Notes: a model not told the origin generated them from the sequence alone. A stretch of DNA of 59,574 nt from Candidatus Onthocola gallistercoris (GCA_018715345.1 DVLT01000031.1:1-59574), one strand, 5' to 3'. Counted from the first letter of the stretch, positions 8,385-17,724 are shown. Made by a program: numbers and translations.

Positions 8385-10732
8385 ATTTTGAAAACCGATT
8401 TGTTTTGCTGGACGGAGCCATGGGAACCATGCTGCAGCAGTGCGGCGCACCCATGGGAAAGGTTCCGGAAGCTTTAAATATAACCCATCCGGAGATCATC
8501 ACCGGGATACACCGTCAATATATCGAAAGCGGATCTCAGATCATTTATGCCAATACGTTCAGCGCCAATCGCTATAAACTGGGCTACTGCGAATACAGCG
8601 TAAAAGAGGTCGTTTCCGCCGGTGTGGCCTGCGCCAGAAAAGCAGCCCGGGGAAGGGATGTGTCGGTGGCATTGGATGTGGGCCCCATCGGAGAATTGAT
8701 GGAACCAAACGGACCGTTGAAGTTTGAAGAAGCCTATGACATGTTCCGGGAGATGATGGTCTGGGGCGAAAAAGCGGGAGCGGACTATATCGTCATTGAG
8801 ACAAGCACGGATCTTCTGGAGATGAAAGCGGCCGTGCTGGCGGCAAAGGAGAACACTTCCCTTCCGGTGATGTGTACGATGACATTTGAGCGGAACGGAC
8901 GGACATTTACCGGCGTAACGGTGGAGGCGGCGGCACTGACTCTGACCGGTCTGGGCGTGGACGCCATCGGGATCAACTGTTCCCTGGGGCCGGATGAGAT
9001 CTATCCCCTGGCGCGGAAACTGGTACAGTGGACGCCCCTGCCGGTGATCATAAAGGCCAATGCGGGGCTGCCAGATCTGAATTCGGACACCTATCAGATC
9101 ACAGCCCGGCAGTTTGCCGACCAGCTGGAAAAATATGTGAACCTGGGCGTGACCATTTTCGGCGGATGCTGTGGAACGACGCCGGAGTATATCCGGGAGA
9201 TCAAAAAGATGCTGGCAGATAAAAAGCCGGTGAAGCGCCATGTGAGGTCAAGAGCTGCCGTCTGCAGCAGCACACAGGTGGTGGAGATCGACGGCGTGCG
9301 TATCATCGGTGAGCGGATCAACCCCACTGGAAAAAAACTTTTCAAAGAAGCCCTGTTAAATCATAATATCGGTTATATCCTGGCTCAGGGTATCAGCCAG
9401 GCGGAAGCCGGCGCCCATATCCTGGACGTGAACGTGGGACTTCCGAAGATCGATGAAGCCGGTATGATGTGCGAAGTGGTGAAGGAACTGCAGGGCGTGG
9501 TGGATGTGCCCCTTCAGATCGATTCTTCCAACCCGGATGTGATCGAAAAGGCGCTGCGCATCTATAATGGAAAACCCATCGTCAATTCGGTCAATGGGGA
9601 AGAAGCGGTTTTGGACAGGATCCTGCCCATCGTGAAAAAATACGGGGCTGCCGTTGTGGGACTGACACTGGATGAAAAGGGAATCCCGCTGACTGCCAAA
9701 GAGCGTTTTGACGTGGCAGAAAGGATCGTTAGAAAGGCCCTTTCCTATGGTATACCGAAGGAAGATGTTTATATCGACTGTCTCACTTTGACAGCTTCCG
9801 CCCAGCAAAAAGAAGTGGTGGAAACATTAAAAGCCATGACCCTCGTAAAAGAGCGGTTGGGAGTTAAGACTGTGCTGGGAGTATCCAATATTTCCTTTGG
9901 TCTCCCCAGGAGGGAACTGATCAACACGTCATTTTTGACGCTGGCCATGGCCGCCGGACTGGATCTGCCCATCATCAATCCGAATAATGAAGCCATGATG
10001 GCAGCAGTCGATGCGTTTAATGTGTTGTATAACCGGGACGAAGGTTCCAAATACTATGTGGAAAAATACAGCCGGCAGCAAAAAGCAGAGACGGCGCCGG
10101 TGAAGAAAACGGATATGACTCTGGAATATGCTGTGTGCAACGGTATAAAGGAATACGCCGGAACGGCCACAGAAAAGCTGCTGGAAACCATGTCTGCCAT
10201 GTCCATTGTCAATGAAATACTGATACCGGCTTTGGACAAAGTGGGAACGGACTTTGAGACGGGAAAATTGTTCCTGCCCCAGCTGATCCAGTCGGCGACC
10301 GCAGCCCAGGCAGCCTTTGAGGTCATCAAAAAGACACTGGCAAAGGAACCTTCCGGCAACCGGGTATCCAAAGGTAAAGTGGTGATCGCCACCGTTAAAG
10401 GCGATATCCATGATATCGGGAAAAATATCGTGAAGGTGGTCATGGAAAACTATGGCTATGACATGATCGACCTGGGGAAGGATGTGCCTCCGGAAAAGAT
10501 CGTGGAAACGGTCCAAAAGACAGGGGCCCGTCTGGTAGGATTGAGCGCCCTTATGACGACAACGGTTGTCAGCATGGAAGAGACCATTCGCCAGCTGAAA
10601 GAAAAATGCGACTGTACGGTTTGGGTGGGAGGCGCTGTTCTGACGGAAGATTATGCCCGCCAGATCGGCGCGGATCACTATGCAAAGGACGCCAAACAGT
10701 CGGTGGACATTGCGAAAGCTGTTCTCGGATAA
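8378..10732 (+). CDS. metH: Cobalamin-dependent methionine synthase lacking the activation domain
   Basis: Transfers the methyl group of 5-methyltetrahydrofolate to homocysteine through cobalamin. Domain order: homocysteine-binding barrel (about 1-285), starting LLDGAMGTMLQ, with zinc cysteines in INCSLGP and FGGCCGTTP; pterin-binding barrel (about 300-565), with IGERINPTGKK and NVGLPKIDE; cobalamin cap (about 580-660); and B12-binding Rossmann domain to the end, with the axial-ligand motif GDIHDIGKN (His about 678). At 784 residues it stops where the E. coli activation domain would begin; that function is the gene just upstream. The start overlaps that gene by seven bases, suggesting coupled translation. 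Confidence 0.97.
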   Translation: MLDFENRFVLLDGAMGTMLQQCGAPMGKVPEALNITHPEIITGIHRQYIESGSQIIYANTFSANRYKLGYCEYSVKEVVSAGVACARKAARGRDVSVALDVGPIGELMEPNGPLKFEEAYDMFREMMVWGEKAGADYIVIETSTDLLEMKAAVLAAKENTSLPVMCTMTFERNGRTFTGVTVEAAALTLTGLGVDAIGINCSLGPDEIYPLARKLVQWTPLPVIIKANAGLPDLNSDTYQITARQFADQLEKYVNLGVTIFGGCCGTTPEYIREIKKMLADKKPVKRHVRSRAAVCSSTQVVEIDGVRIIGERINPTGKKLFKEALLNHNIGYILAQGISQAEAGAHILDVNVGLPKIDEAGMMCEVVKELQGVVDVPLQIDSSNPDVIEKALRIYNGKPIVNSVNGEEAVLDRILPIVKKYGAAVVGLTLDEKGIPLTAKERFDVAERIVRKALSYGIPKEDVYIDCLTLTASAQQKEVVETLKAMTLVKERLGVKTVLGVSNISFGLPRRELINTSFLTLAMAAGLDLPIINPNNEAMMAAVDAFNVLYNRDEGSKYYVEKYSRQQKAETAPVKKTDMTLEYAVCNGIKEYAGTATEKLLETMSAMSIVNEILIPALDKVGTDFETGKLFLPQLIQSATAAQAAFEVIKKTLAKEPSGNRVSKGKVVIATVKGDIHDIGKNIVKVVMENYGYDMIDLGKDVPPEKIVETVQKTGARLVGLSALMTTTVVSMEETIRQLKEKCDCTVWVGGAVLTEDYARQIGADHYAKDAKQSVDIAKAVLG

Positions 10733-10752
10733 AAAGAGTTTTAAAAATTGTC

Positions 10753-10799
10753 ATACAATATATAGTTGTTTTTGCAAAAAGAAAAACTATATTTTGTAT
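10753..10799 (+). promoter_or_regulatory. Tandem NrdR boxes upstream of nrdD
   Basis: Two boxes match the NrdR core CWATATATWG: CAATATATAG (10756-10765, 10 of 10) and CTATATTTTG (10787-10796, 9 of 10). Their spacing of 31 bases, three helical turns, is the arrangement known for the ATP/dATP-sensing repressor NrdR, which controls ribonucleotide reductase operons. A TATAAT lies downstream at 10832-10837 with a weak -35; TTGCAA at 10772-10777 between the boxes is another -35 candidate. Confidence 0.85.
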
Positions 10800-10907
10800 T
10801 TTTGGGTATGGATTTTTCATAGGCAAGATGCTATAATAGGCGTTGGCACGTCAGCGAGAAGAGCTGACATGGAATGGGAAAAACGAGATTTTCAGAGGAG
10901 GTACGTT

Positions 10908-13034
10908 ATGATCGTTATCAAGCGGGATGGCCGGGAAGTGAACTACGACCGGAGTAAGATACAGACAGCGATCCGCAAAGCCAATGCCGAAGTTCCGCCG
11001 GAAGAAAAAGTCCAGGAGGATGTCATTGATGAGATCGTGACTTATGTGGAGACACGGAATAGAAAGCGGATGCTGGTGGAAGATATCCAGGATATCATTG
11101 AGCAGAAACTGATGGCCGGGGGAAAATATGAACTGGCGAAAACATATATCATCTATCGGTATCAGAGGGAACTGGTGCGGAAGGCCAACACCACTGATGA
11201 TTCCATCTTAAGTCTGATCAAAAACAGCAATAAAGATGTTATGGAAGAAAACTCCAATAAAAACGCAGTGGTTGCATCCACCCAGAGGGATCTGATCGCC
11301 GGTGAAGTATCCAAAGACCTGACACGGCGGCTGCTTCTGCCGGAAAAGATATCCAAAGCCCATGAAGAAGGGGTTTTACATTTCCATGATGCGGACTATT
11401 TTGTCCAGCCCATATTTAACTGTTGTCTCATCAATATCGGCGATATGCTGGACAAGGGCACCGTTATGAATGGCAAGCTGATCGAAAGCCCGAAAAGCTT
11501 CCAGGTGGCATGCACGGTCATGACCCAGATCATATCGGCGGTGGCCAGCAGTCAGTACGGCGGCCAGTCGGTGGATGTGCGACACCTGGGGAAATACCTC
11601 CGAAAAAGTTATGATAAATATAAAAAATCTATTTTAAACGAATTTAATGGTGAACTGACAGAAGATGAGATCGACCGGCTGGTGAATATCCGGCTTCAAG
11701 ATGAATTGCGTTCCGGCGTTCAGACGATCCAGTATCAGATCAACACGCTGATGACCACAAACGGCCAGTCACCCTTTGTCACCCTTTTCCTGAACCTGGA
11801 TCCCAAGGATGAATATGTGAAAGAAAATGCCATGATCATCGAGGAAATCCTGCGCCAGCGTCTGGAAGGGATCAAAAATGAAAAGGGCGTTTATGTGACG
11901 CCGGCCTTTCCGAAACTCATCTATGTATTGGATGAACATAACTGTCTGAAAGGCGGAAAATACGATTATATCACCAAGCTGGCGGTGAAATGCTCGGCAA
12001 AACGTCTTTATCCGGATTATATTTCCGCGAAAAAAATGCGGGAAAATTATGAAGGAAACGTGTTCAGCTGCATGGGCTGCCGAAGCTTTCTCACGCCTTG
12101 GAAGGATGAAAACGGCAATTATAAATTCGAGGGACGGTTTAACCAGGGGGTTGTCAGCCTGAACTTACCCCAGATCGGCATCATTGCCCGGGGAGATGAG
12201 GACAAATTCTGGAAACTTCTGGATGAACGTCTGGAATTGTGCTATGAAGCCCTCATGTGCCGGCATAAAGCGCTGGAAGGCACGTTGTCTGATGTGAGTC
12301 CCATCCACTGGCAGTACGGTGCCATTGCCCGGCTGAAAAAGGGTGAGAAGATCGACAAACTGCTCCACAATGGTTATTCCACCATATCACTGGGATATAT
12401 CGGCCTTTATGAACTGACGAAACTGATGAAGGGCGTCAGCCATACCACACCGGAAGGCCAGGAATTTGCCTTGAAGGTGATGAATCATATGCGTTCCGCA
12501 ACAGATAAATGGAAAGCAGAGACAGGCATCCATTTCGGACTGTACGGTACGCCGGCGGAATCCCTGTGTTATCGGTTCGCACGGATCGACCTGGAGCGCT
12601 TTGGCGTGATCAAAGATGTGACGGACAAAGGATATTACACCAATTCCTACCATGTGGATGTGCGGGAAAAGATCGATGCATTCAGTAAATTCCGGTTTGA
12701 AAGCCAGTTCCAGAAGATTTCCTCCGGCGGCGCCATCTCTTATGTGGAGATTCCCAATATGCGTCATAATCTGGAAGCTTTGGAAGAACTGGTGAAGTTC
12801 ATTTATGACAATATCCAGTACGCCGAGTTTAATACCAAATCCGACTATTGCCATGTGTGTGGATTTGACGGTGAGATCATCGTCAACGAAGATCTGGAAT
12901 GGGAATGCCCCCAGTGCGGCAATAAAGATCATTCCAAAATGAATGTGACTCGAAGAACCTGCGGATATCTGGGAGAGAATTTCTGGAATGTGGGAAAGAC
13001 AAAGGAAATTGCCGCCAGAGTCCTTCACATATAA
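10908..13034 (+). CDS. nrdD: Anaerobic (class III) ribonucleoside-triphosphate reductase
   Basis: Oxygen-sensitive glycyl-radical enzyme that makes dNTPs from NTPs. The N-terminal ATP-cone (about 1-95, from VIKRDGREVNYDR) senses ATP and dATP. The large barrel holds catalytic cysteines, for example in FSCMGCRSFLTP. Near the end a zinc site is formed by CHVCGFDGE and CPQCGNKD, followed by the radical loop TCGYLGENFWN with the expected radical glycine at about 686. The frame extends upstream into metH, but AGAGGAGG seven bases before the ATG at 10908 and the family N-terminus fix the start. It is the first gene of nrdD-nrdG-dut and lies behind NrdR boxes. Confidence 0.97.
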   Translation: MIVIKRDGREVNYDRSKIQTAIRKANAEVPPEEKVQEDVIDEIVTYVETRNRKRMLVEDIQDIIEQKLMAGGKYELAKTYIIYRYQRELVRKANTTDDSILSLIKNSNKDVMEENSNKNAVVASTQRDLIAGEVSKDLTRRLLLPEKISKAHEEGVLHFHDADYFVQPIFNCCLINIGDMLDKGTVMNGKLIESPKSFQVACTVMTQIISAVASSQYGGQSVDVRHLGKYLRKSYDKYKKSILNEFNGELTEDEIDRLVNIRLQDELRSGVQTIQYQINTLMTTNGQSPFVTLFLNLDPKDEYVKENAMIIEEILRQRLEGIKNEKGVYVTPAFPKLIYVLDEHNCLKGGKYDYITKLAVKCSAKRLYPDYISAKKMRENYEGNVFSCMGCRSFLTPWKDENGNYKFEGRFNQGVVSLNLPQIGIIARGDEDKFWKLLDERLELCYEALMCRHKALEGTLSDVSPIHWQYGAIARLKKGEKIDKLLHNGYSTISLGYIGLYELTKLMKGVSHTTPEGQEFALKVMNHMRSATDKWKAETGIHFGLYGTPAESLCYRFARIDLERFGVIKDVTDKGYYTNSYHVDVREKIDAFSKFRFESQFQKISSGGAISYVEIPNMRHNLEALEELVKFIYDNIQYAEFNTKSDYCHVCGFDGEIIVNEDLEWECPQCGNKDHSKMNVTRRTCGYLGENFWNVGKTKEIAARVLHI

Positions 13035-13052
13035 TGATAAAGGGCAGATCCG

Positions 13053-13580
13053 ATGAATTACGCAGATATCAAACAGTTTGATGTGGCCAACGGTCCGGGG
13101 GTACGCATATCCCTTTTTGTCAGCGGCTGCACCCACCGGTGTCCGGGCTGCTTCAATGAGGAAGCCTGGGATTTTAGTTACGGTAACCCCTTTACGGATG
13201 AAACGGTGGAAACCATTTTAAAATATTTGGAGCCGGATTATATCGCCGGCCTGACCCTTCTTGGCGGCGAGCCTTTTGAGTACGCGAACCAGAAGGGGCT
13301 GCTTCCCCTTCTCAGGCGGGTACGGGAAGTATATCCGGAAAAGAACATCTGGTGTTTTTCCGGATACCTTTTTGACCGGGATATCGTGGGACGGATGGCC
13401 GGAGAATGGCCGGAGACAAAGGAAATGCTGTCCTATATCGATGTATTGGTGGACGGCGAGTTCATTGAGGCCAAGAAGGATCTGACAAAACGCTTTAAAG
13501 GTTCAGCCAATCAGCGGACCATTGATGTGAAGGCATCACTGGAACAGAAAAAAGTCGTTCTGGTCGAAGGTTACGAATAA
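13053..13580 (+). CDS. nrdG: Class III ribonucleotide reductase activase
   Basis: Radical-SAM enzyme that installs the glycyl radical on NrdD. The cluster motif CTHRCPGC (Cys26, 30 and 33) binds the [4Fe-4S] centre, NGPGVRISLFVSG precedes it, and LTLLGGEPF is the SAM-binding GGE segment. The length of 175 residues is typical. It starts 18 bases after nrdD on the same strand and must work with it directly. Confidence 0.96.
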   Translation: MNYADIKQFDVANGPGVRISLFVSGCTHRCPGCFNEEAWDFSYGNPFTDETVETILKYLEPDYIAGLTLLGGEPFEYANQKGLLPLLRRVREVYPEKNIWCFSGYLFDRDIVGRMAGEWPETKEMLSYIDVLVDGEFIEAKKDLTKRFKGSANQRTIDVKASLEQKKVVLVEGYE

Positions 13581-13604
13581 ACAGAGAATATTAGGAGAAA
13601 ATCA

Positions 13605-14048
13605 ATGTTAAAACAGCAGGTAAAGATCAAAAAACTGAAGGAAAATGCGATTTTGCCCACTTACGGCACCCCCTATAGCGCCGGAGCGGATCTGTATGCG
13701 TGTATGGATGAACCGGTGACCATTGCCCCCGGGGAGACGGTTCTTATAAAGACCGGTTTAGCCATGGCCATACCGGAAGGATATGCCGGACTGATCTACG
13801 CCAGAAGCGGTCTGGCCACTAAAAAAGGGCTGGCTCCAGCCAATAAAGTAGGTGTGGTAGATGCGGATTACAGAGGCGAAGTGATGGTGCCGCTGCACAA
13901 TCATTCACGGGTGGCGGTTACTGTGGAACACGGTGAACGGATCGCCCAGATGGTGATCACTCCCTTCCTGACTGCGGAATTTCTTGAAGCAGAGGAGCTG
14001 GACGATACCCTTAGGGGCGAGAATGGTTTTGGTTCCACTGGAAGATGA
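13605..14048 (+). CDS. dut: dUTP diphosphatase
   Basis: Hydrolyses dUTP to dUMP and pyrophosphate, keeping uracil out of DNA and feeding dTMP synthesis. The five trimeric dUTPase motifs are present: motif 1 in YGTPYSAGADLYA, motif 2 in ARSGLA, motif 3 in GVVDADYRGEV, motif 4 in GERIAQMVI and the C-terminal motif 5 in GENGFGSTGR. GGAGAAAA precedes the ATG. Its place behind nrdDG fits a dNTP-supply operon under NrdR. Confidence 0.96.
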   Translation: MLKQQVKIKKLKENAILPTYGTPYSAGADLYACMDEPVTIAPGETVLIKTGLAMAIPEGYAGLIYARSGLATKKGLAPANKVGVVDADYRGEVMVPLHNHSRVAVTVEHGERIAQMVITPFLTAEFLEAEELDDTLRGENGFGSTGR

Positions 14049-14077
14049 AATGCATAACACTTATGTTGATATTCATT

Positions 14078-14176
14078 AAAAAACGGTTTTCCAAAAGTTA
14101 TGGATCAACATCAAAAATCGGATATGGAAAAGATTTTTGAGCGGATTCACTACTTTATGGGAAACCGTTTTTTGTT
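14078..14176. terminator. Nested inverted repeat, probable bidirectional terminator between dut and a MATE gene
   Basis: The outer arms AAAAAACGGTTTTCC (14078-14092) and GGGAAACCGTTTTTT (14159-14173) lie between convergent genes and give a T run in both directions. Inside, TCAAAAATC (14111-14119) and GATTTTTGA (14132-14140) form a perfect second stem. The 66-base loop is long for a simple terminator. Confidence 0.6.
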
Positions 14177-14212
14177 TAAGTGAAAGATGATTTTCATACA
14201 GAGCAGGCATTT

Positions 14213-15586
14213 TTAACCCAATATCGACATCCGTTTTTTAAGGATTTTATTAAAAGATAACATAAACATGGTAAAAGTAGTGCATCCGGCTAGAATATCA
14301 GCCACTGGCTCAGCTAAAAATACAGCGAATACTTTATCCTGGATAAACAAGGGGAATATGTAAATCATCGGGATAAGGAGGATAATCTTTCTGAGCAATG
14401 CCAAGAAAAGGGAGATTTTAGCCTGTCCAAGGGCCACAAAAGTCCGCTGGCAGCCGGTCTGGACTCCCGTGATGAAACAGCCGCCCATGTAGATACGAAG
14501 GGCCCAAGATGCCATAGATTTCAGTTCCGCTGTGTTGGAAAACAGGGATACGAAAAATGAAGGAAACAGCATATTCAAAAGCCAGTAGGTACAAGAATAG
14601 GAAATAGCGGAAATAAATAAAAGCCGAAAGGCTTTCTGTACCCGTTCTTGATTTCCGGCACCGTAATTATAGCTGATGATCGGCTGGGCCCCTTGAGTCA
14701 GTCCATTTAATGGCAGTGAAAGGATTTGCATGGAACTGGTTAGTATGGTCATGGATCCCACTGCTAAATCGCCTCCGAACTTCTGCAAAGAAGCATTGAA
14801 GCAGATACTTAAAAGACTTTCTGTACTTTCCATGATAAATGGGGACATGCCTAAGGCAAGTACTGGAAAAATATATTTTTTTTCCGGCCGCATTTGGGAT
14901 AGCTTTATGCGCAATGTTGTCCTTTTTCCTGTGAGAAAACGCAGAACCCATATGGCGGATACACACTGGGATAGGATTGTGGCTAGAGCGGCGCCTTTTA
15001 CTCCCATATCAAAGATAAAGATAAATATGGGATCCAGGATAATATTGATGACCGCACCGATGATAACGGTCAGCATACTGGTACGGGCAAATCCCTGGGT
15101 GGAAATAAAGGGATTCAAGCCAAGGGATGTCATGACAAAAACGGTACCGATTACATAGATGTTCATATAGTCCAGAGCATAGGGAAGTGTATCCGTACTG
15201 GCACCAAAAAGAAGTAGTAGGTTCCTGCCAAAAATGAGAAAGATAGCGGTAAGAATAATGGAAAGGATCAGAAGAACTGTTACACAGCCTGATAATATCC
15301 TTTCGGCGGCTTTGTCGTTTTTCTCCCCCATTCGGATGGCAGCCTGAGGTGCTCCGCCAGTTCCGATCAAGCTACTGAAGGCACTGATCAAAGTGATGAT
15401 GGGAAAGCAGACACCTACACCTGTCAGAGCCAAAGTGCCCCCATCGGGCATATGCCCAATATAGATACGGTCAACGAGATTGTAAAGCATATTGATGATT
15501 TGGGCCGTAATGGAAGGGACGGCCAGTTCCATCAGAAGTTTTCCAACACTCTGTGTCCCCAGTTTGTTTGTTGCGGATTGTTTCAT
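14213..15586 (-). CDS. MATE family efflux transporter
   Basis: A cation-coupled multidrug and toxin exporter of the inner membrane, predicted to have 12 TM segments in two halves of six. The halves start at about MELAVPSITAQIINMLYNLVD and FPVLALGMSPFIMEST in segments typical of the family, and the segment TQGAQPIISYNYGAGN is the conserved loop of the second half. The longer frame to 15628 has no ribosome site; AGGAAAGGAC stands before the ATG at 15586. Substrate cannot be read from sequence. It is divergent from the decarboxylase gene. Confidence 0.9.
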   Translation of the reverse strand: MKQSATNKLGTQSVGKLLMELAVPSITAQIINMLYNLVDRIYIGHMPDGGTLALTGVGVCFPIITLISAFSSLIGTGGAPQAAIRMGEKNDKAAERILSGCVTVLLILSIILTAIFLIFGRNLLLLFGASTDTLPYALDYMNIYVIGTVFVMTSLGLNPFISTQGFARTSMLTVIIGAVINIILDPIFIFIFDMGVKGAALATILSQCVSAIWVLRFLTGKRTTLRIKLSQMRPEKKYIFPVLALGMSPFIMESTESLLSICFNASLQKFGGDLAVGSMTILTSSMQILSLPLNGLTQGAQPIISYNYGAGNQERVQKAFRLLFISAISYSCTYWLLNMLFPSFFVSLFSNTAELKSMASWALRIYMGGCFITGVQTGCQRTFVALGQAKISLFLALLRKIILLIPMIYIFPLFIQDKVFAVFLAEPVADILAGCTTFTMFMLSFNKILKKRMSILG

Positions 15587-15661
15587 GGGAAATGTGTCCT
15601 TTCCTGAATAAAATATCAAATGTATCATAGCACAGAAAGTGTGTTCAAGTAAATACTGCCA

Positions 15662-15690
15662 TTGTCAACAAAAATATTGTATGTTATGAT
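15662..15690 (+). promoter_or_regulatory. Strong promoter placing transcription start at the decarboxylase ATG
   Basis: TTGTCA (15662-15667) and TATGAT (15685-15690) are exactly 17 bases apart. The predicted start point, 6-8 bases after the -10, is at or within two bases of the ATG at 15699. Confidence 0.7.
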
Positions 15691-15698
15691 AAAAAAAT

Positions 15699-17108
15699 AT
15701 GAAAGCACAACTTTATGAATCGTTAATCGAATATTCGGAAAGCAATGCGTATCCCTTTCATATGCCGGGACATAAAAGACAAGCCGATCGCTTTTCTATG
15801 CTCAATCCCTATCAGTTTGATCTGACAGAAATTGACGGATTTGACAATCTCCACGAAGCGGATGGACTTATAGCCCAAGTTCAGGAAAAGGCTGAAAAGC
15901 TTTACGGTTCCGGGGAAAGCCGTCTTTTAGTCAATGGCAGTTCCGGAGGTATCCTTGCGGCCATAGCAACAGCATTCCATCCGGGGGATTGGGTTTTGGT
16001 TGCAAGAAATTGCCATAAAAGTGTCTATCACGCGCTGGAGATCAACCGACTGCGCCCCGTCTATATATGGCCGGAGAAAAACCGGGAATATGGATTTTTT
16101 ATGGACATATCGGCGGAAAATGTCAAAGAAGCGCTGAAACGCTGGCCACGGATAAAGGGAATGATCCTCACGTCTCCCACATATGAGGGCATCGTGTCCG
16201 ATATCAGACAGATATCCAAAATCATCCATGACCATGGCGGCATATGCATTGTGGATGAAGCCCATGGCGCTCACTTGGGACAGTATTCCTACTTTCCTGA
16301 AAGTAGTATAAAAGGTGGTGCGGATATGGTGATCCAGAGCCTTCATAAGACCATGCCGGCTTTGACACAGACTGGGCTGATCCACGTACAAGGGGATCAG
16401 GTGGATCGACGAAGATTGGGGAAGATGCTTTCAACCTATCAAACATCCAGTCCTTCCTATGTACTGATGGCGTCTGTGGATCAGTGTCTGACATGGGCTT
16501 TAAGTGAGGGCAAAGAGGCTTTTGAAGTCTACGCAGACAGGTTGGGCCGACTGCGACAGGCCATTCACCGGCTGAAACATATACGCATGCCGGAGATCGT
16601 CGGGGCGGATCCTTCCAAGCTGGTGCTTTCCGTGGAGGGGACGAATCTGTCGGGGAAGGCCTTTTATGACTGCCTGAGAGAAGATCATCATCTGCAGATG
16701 GAGATGGTCTGCGGCAGTTATGTGCTGGCCATGACCAGCGTCTGTGATACAGAGGAAGGTTTCCGCAGACTGTTTTATGCACTGAAGGCGATCGATGGAA
16801 AGATCATGGAGGGGAATATCCGGTTTTGGAATGTTACGGAAAGCTTTAGGGAACCCTTTTCCTGTCCGTTGATGCCGCCGGGAGAAGCTGCCGAGAGGCC
16901 GGTGGAAAAGGTGACTCTGTCCCAGGCTATCGGTCATCTGTCAGGCGATTACATTTATCAGTATCCCCCCGGTATTCCCATTCTGGCTCCGGGAGAACCG
17001 ATAGATGCCAGTATATGTCTCCAGATGAAGCAGGTTCTTGAAGCCGGGCAGATGCTGCATGGAGGCTATGATCCGGAACAAGACCAGATGGTGGTCATAA
17101 AAAAATAA
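15699..17108 (+). CDS. Orn/Lys/Arg decarboxylase family PLP enzyme (YaaO-like)
   Basis: A fold-type I pyridoxal-phosphate enzyme of the short basic amino acid decarboxylase group; the substrate (arginine, lysine or ornithine) cannot be assigned. Family features: N-terminal YPFHMPGHKRQ, the glycine/serine loop NGSSGGILAAI, the aspartate and histidine of VDEAHGAHLG, and the Schiff-base lysine in SLHKTMPALTQTG. The C-terminus has the conserved YPPGIPILAPGE. The length of 469 residues matches Bacillus YaaO. No Shine-Dalgarno is visible before the ATG, yet the N-terminus aligns with the family, so a leaderless mRNA is possible. It heads the block leading to holB, the same position as in Bacillus. 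Confidence 0.9.
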   Translation: MKAQLYESLIEYSESNAYPFHMPGHKRQADRFSMLNPYQFDLTEIDGFDNLHEADGLIAQVQEKAEKLYGSGESRLLVNGSSGGILAAIATAFHPGDWVLVARNCHKSVYHALEINRLRPVYIWPEKNREYGFFMDISAENVKEALKRWPRIKGMILTSPTYEGIVSDIRQISKIIHDHGGICIVDEAHGAHLGQYSYFPESSIKGGADMVIQSLHKTMPALTQTGLIHVQGDQVDRRRLGKMLSTYQTSSPSYVLMASVDQCLTWALSEGKEAFEVYADRLGRLRQAIHRLKHIRMPEIVGADPSKLVLSVEGTNLSGKAFYDCLREDHHLQMEMVCGSYVLAMTSVCDTEEGFRRLFYALKAIDGKIMEGNIRFWNVTESFREPFSCPLMPPGEAAERPVEKVTLSQAIGHLSGDYIYQYPPGIPILAPGEPIDASICLQMKQVLEAGQMLHGGYDPEQDQMVVIKK

Positions 17109-17121
17109 GCGGGAGATGGCT

Positions 17122-17724
17122 ATGGCAAAGTTATACTGCCTGATGGGTAAAAGCGCATCGGGAAAAGATACATTTTACAAAGATCTGATGGAAGAGGAAA
17201 AACTCCATTTAAAGACGGTGGTTTCCTATACAACTCGACCGCCAAGGGAAGGCGAAAAAGACGGTGTGGAATACCATTTTGTCAGCCGGCAGCAACTGGA
17301 AGATTATGACCAGGCTGGAAAAGTGATCGAATGTCGGAATTATCCCACAGTCCATGGAATTTGGAGTTATTTTACAGTGGATGACGGCCAGATCGATCCA
17401 AAAGGACAACAGGATATGCTGATCATCGGAACATTGGAATCCTATGAAAAACTGAGGGATTATTTTGGAAAAGAATATGTGGAGCCCATATATATCCATG
17501 TGGAAGATGGGGAACGGCTGATGCGGGCGTTGCTCAGAGAAAGACAGCAGGAGCAGCCAAAATACGCAGAAATGTGCCGCCGCTATTTGGCCGACGAAAA
17601 AGACTTTTCTCAGGAAAATCTGGAAAAATGCGAAATAACCGAAATATACGAAAATAGTAATTATGAAAACTGTTTACAGCAAATAATCAGAAATATTGAA
17701 GCCCACCACAAAAATGTGGTATAA
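17122..17724 (+). CDS. Guanylate-kinase-like nucleotide kinase
   Basis: About 200 residues with a P-loop (MGKSASGKDT) and the guanylate kinase signature SYTTRPPREGEKDGVEYHFV. Residue after the P-loop lysine is Asp instead of Ser/Thr, and the GMP-binding half is diverged (IECRNYPTVHGIWSYF), so activity as a true GMP kinase is uncertain. GGGAG suits the ATG at 17122 better than the one at 17116. In Bacillus the equivalent slot between yaaO and holB holds thymidylate kinase, so this gene occupies that position. The stop codon lies in the first bases of a dispersed repeat element (see 17716-17903). Confidence 0.8.
   Translation: MAKLYCLMGKSASGKDTFYKDLMEEEKLHLKTVVSYTTRPPREGEKDGVEYHFVSRQQLEDYDQAGKVIECRNYPTVHGIWSYFTVDDGQIDPKGQQDMLIIGTLESYEKLRDYFGKEYVEPIYIHVEDGERLMRALLRERQQEQPKYAEMCRRYLADEKDFSQENLEKCEITEIYENSNYENCLQQIIRNIEAHHKNVV

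Noticed and set aside
10653..10907. An 85-codon N-terminal extension of nrdD running back into metH
   Set aside because: The extension lies over the metH end, the NrdR boxes and the promoter; AGAGGAGG and the family N-terminus fix the start at 10908.
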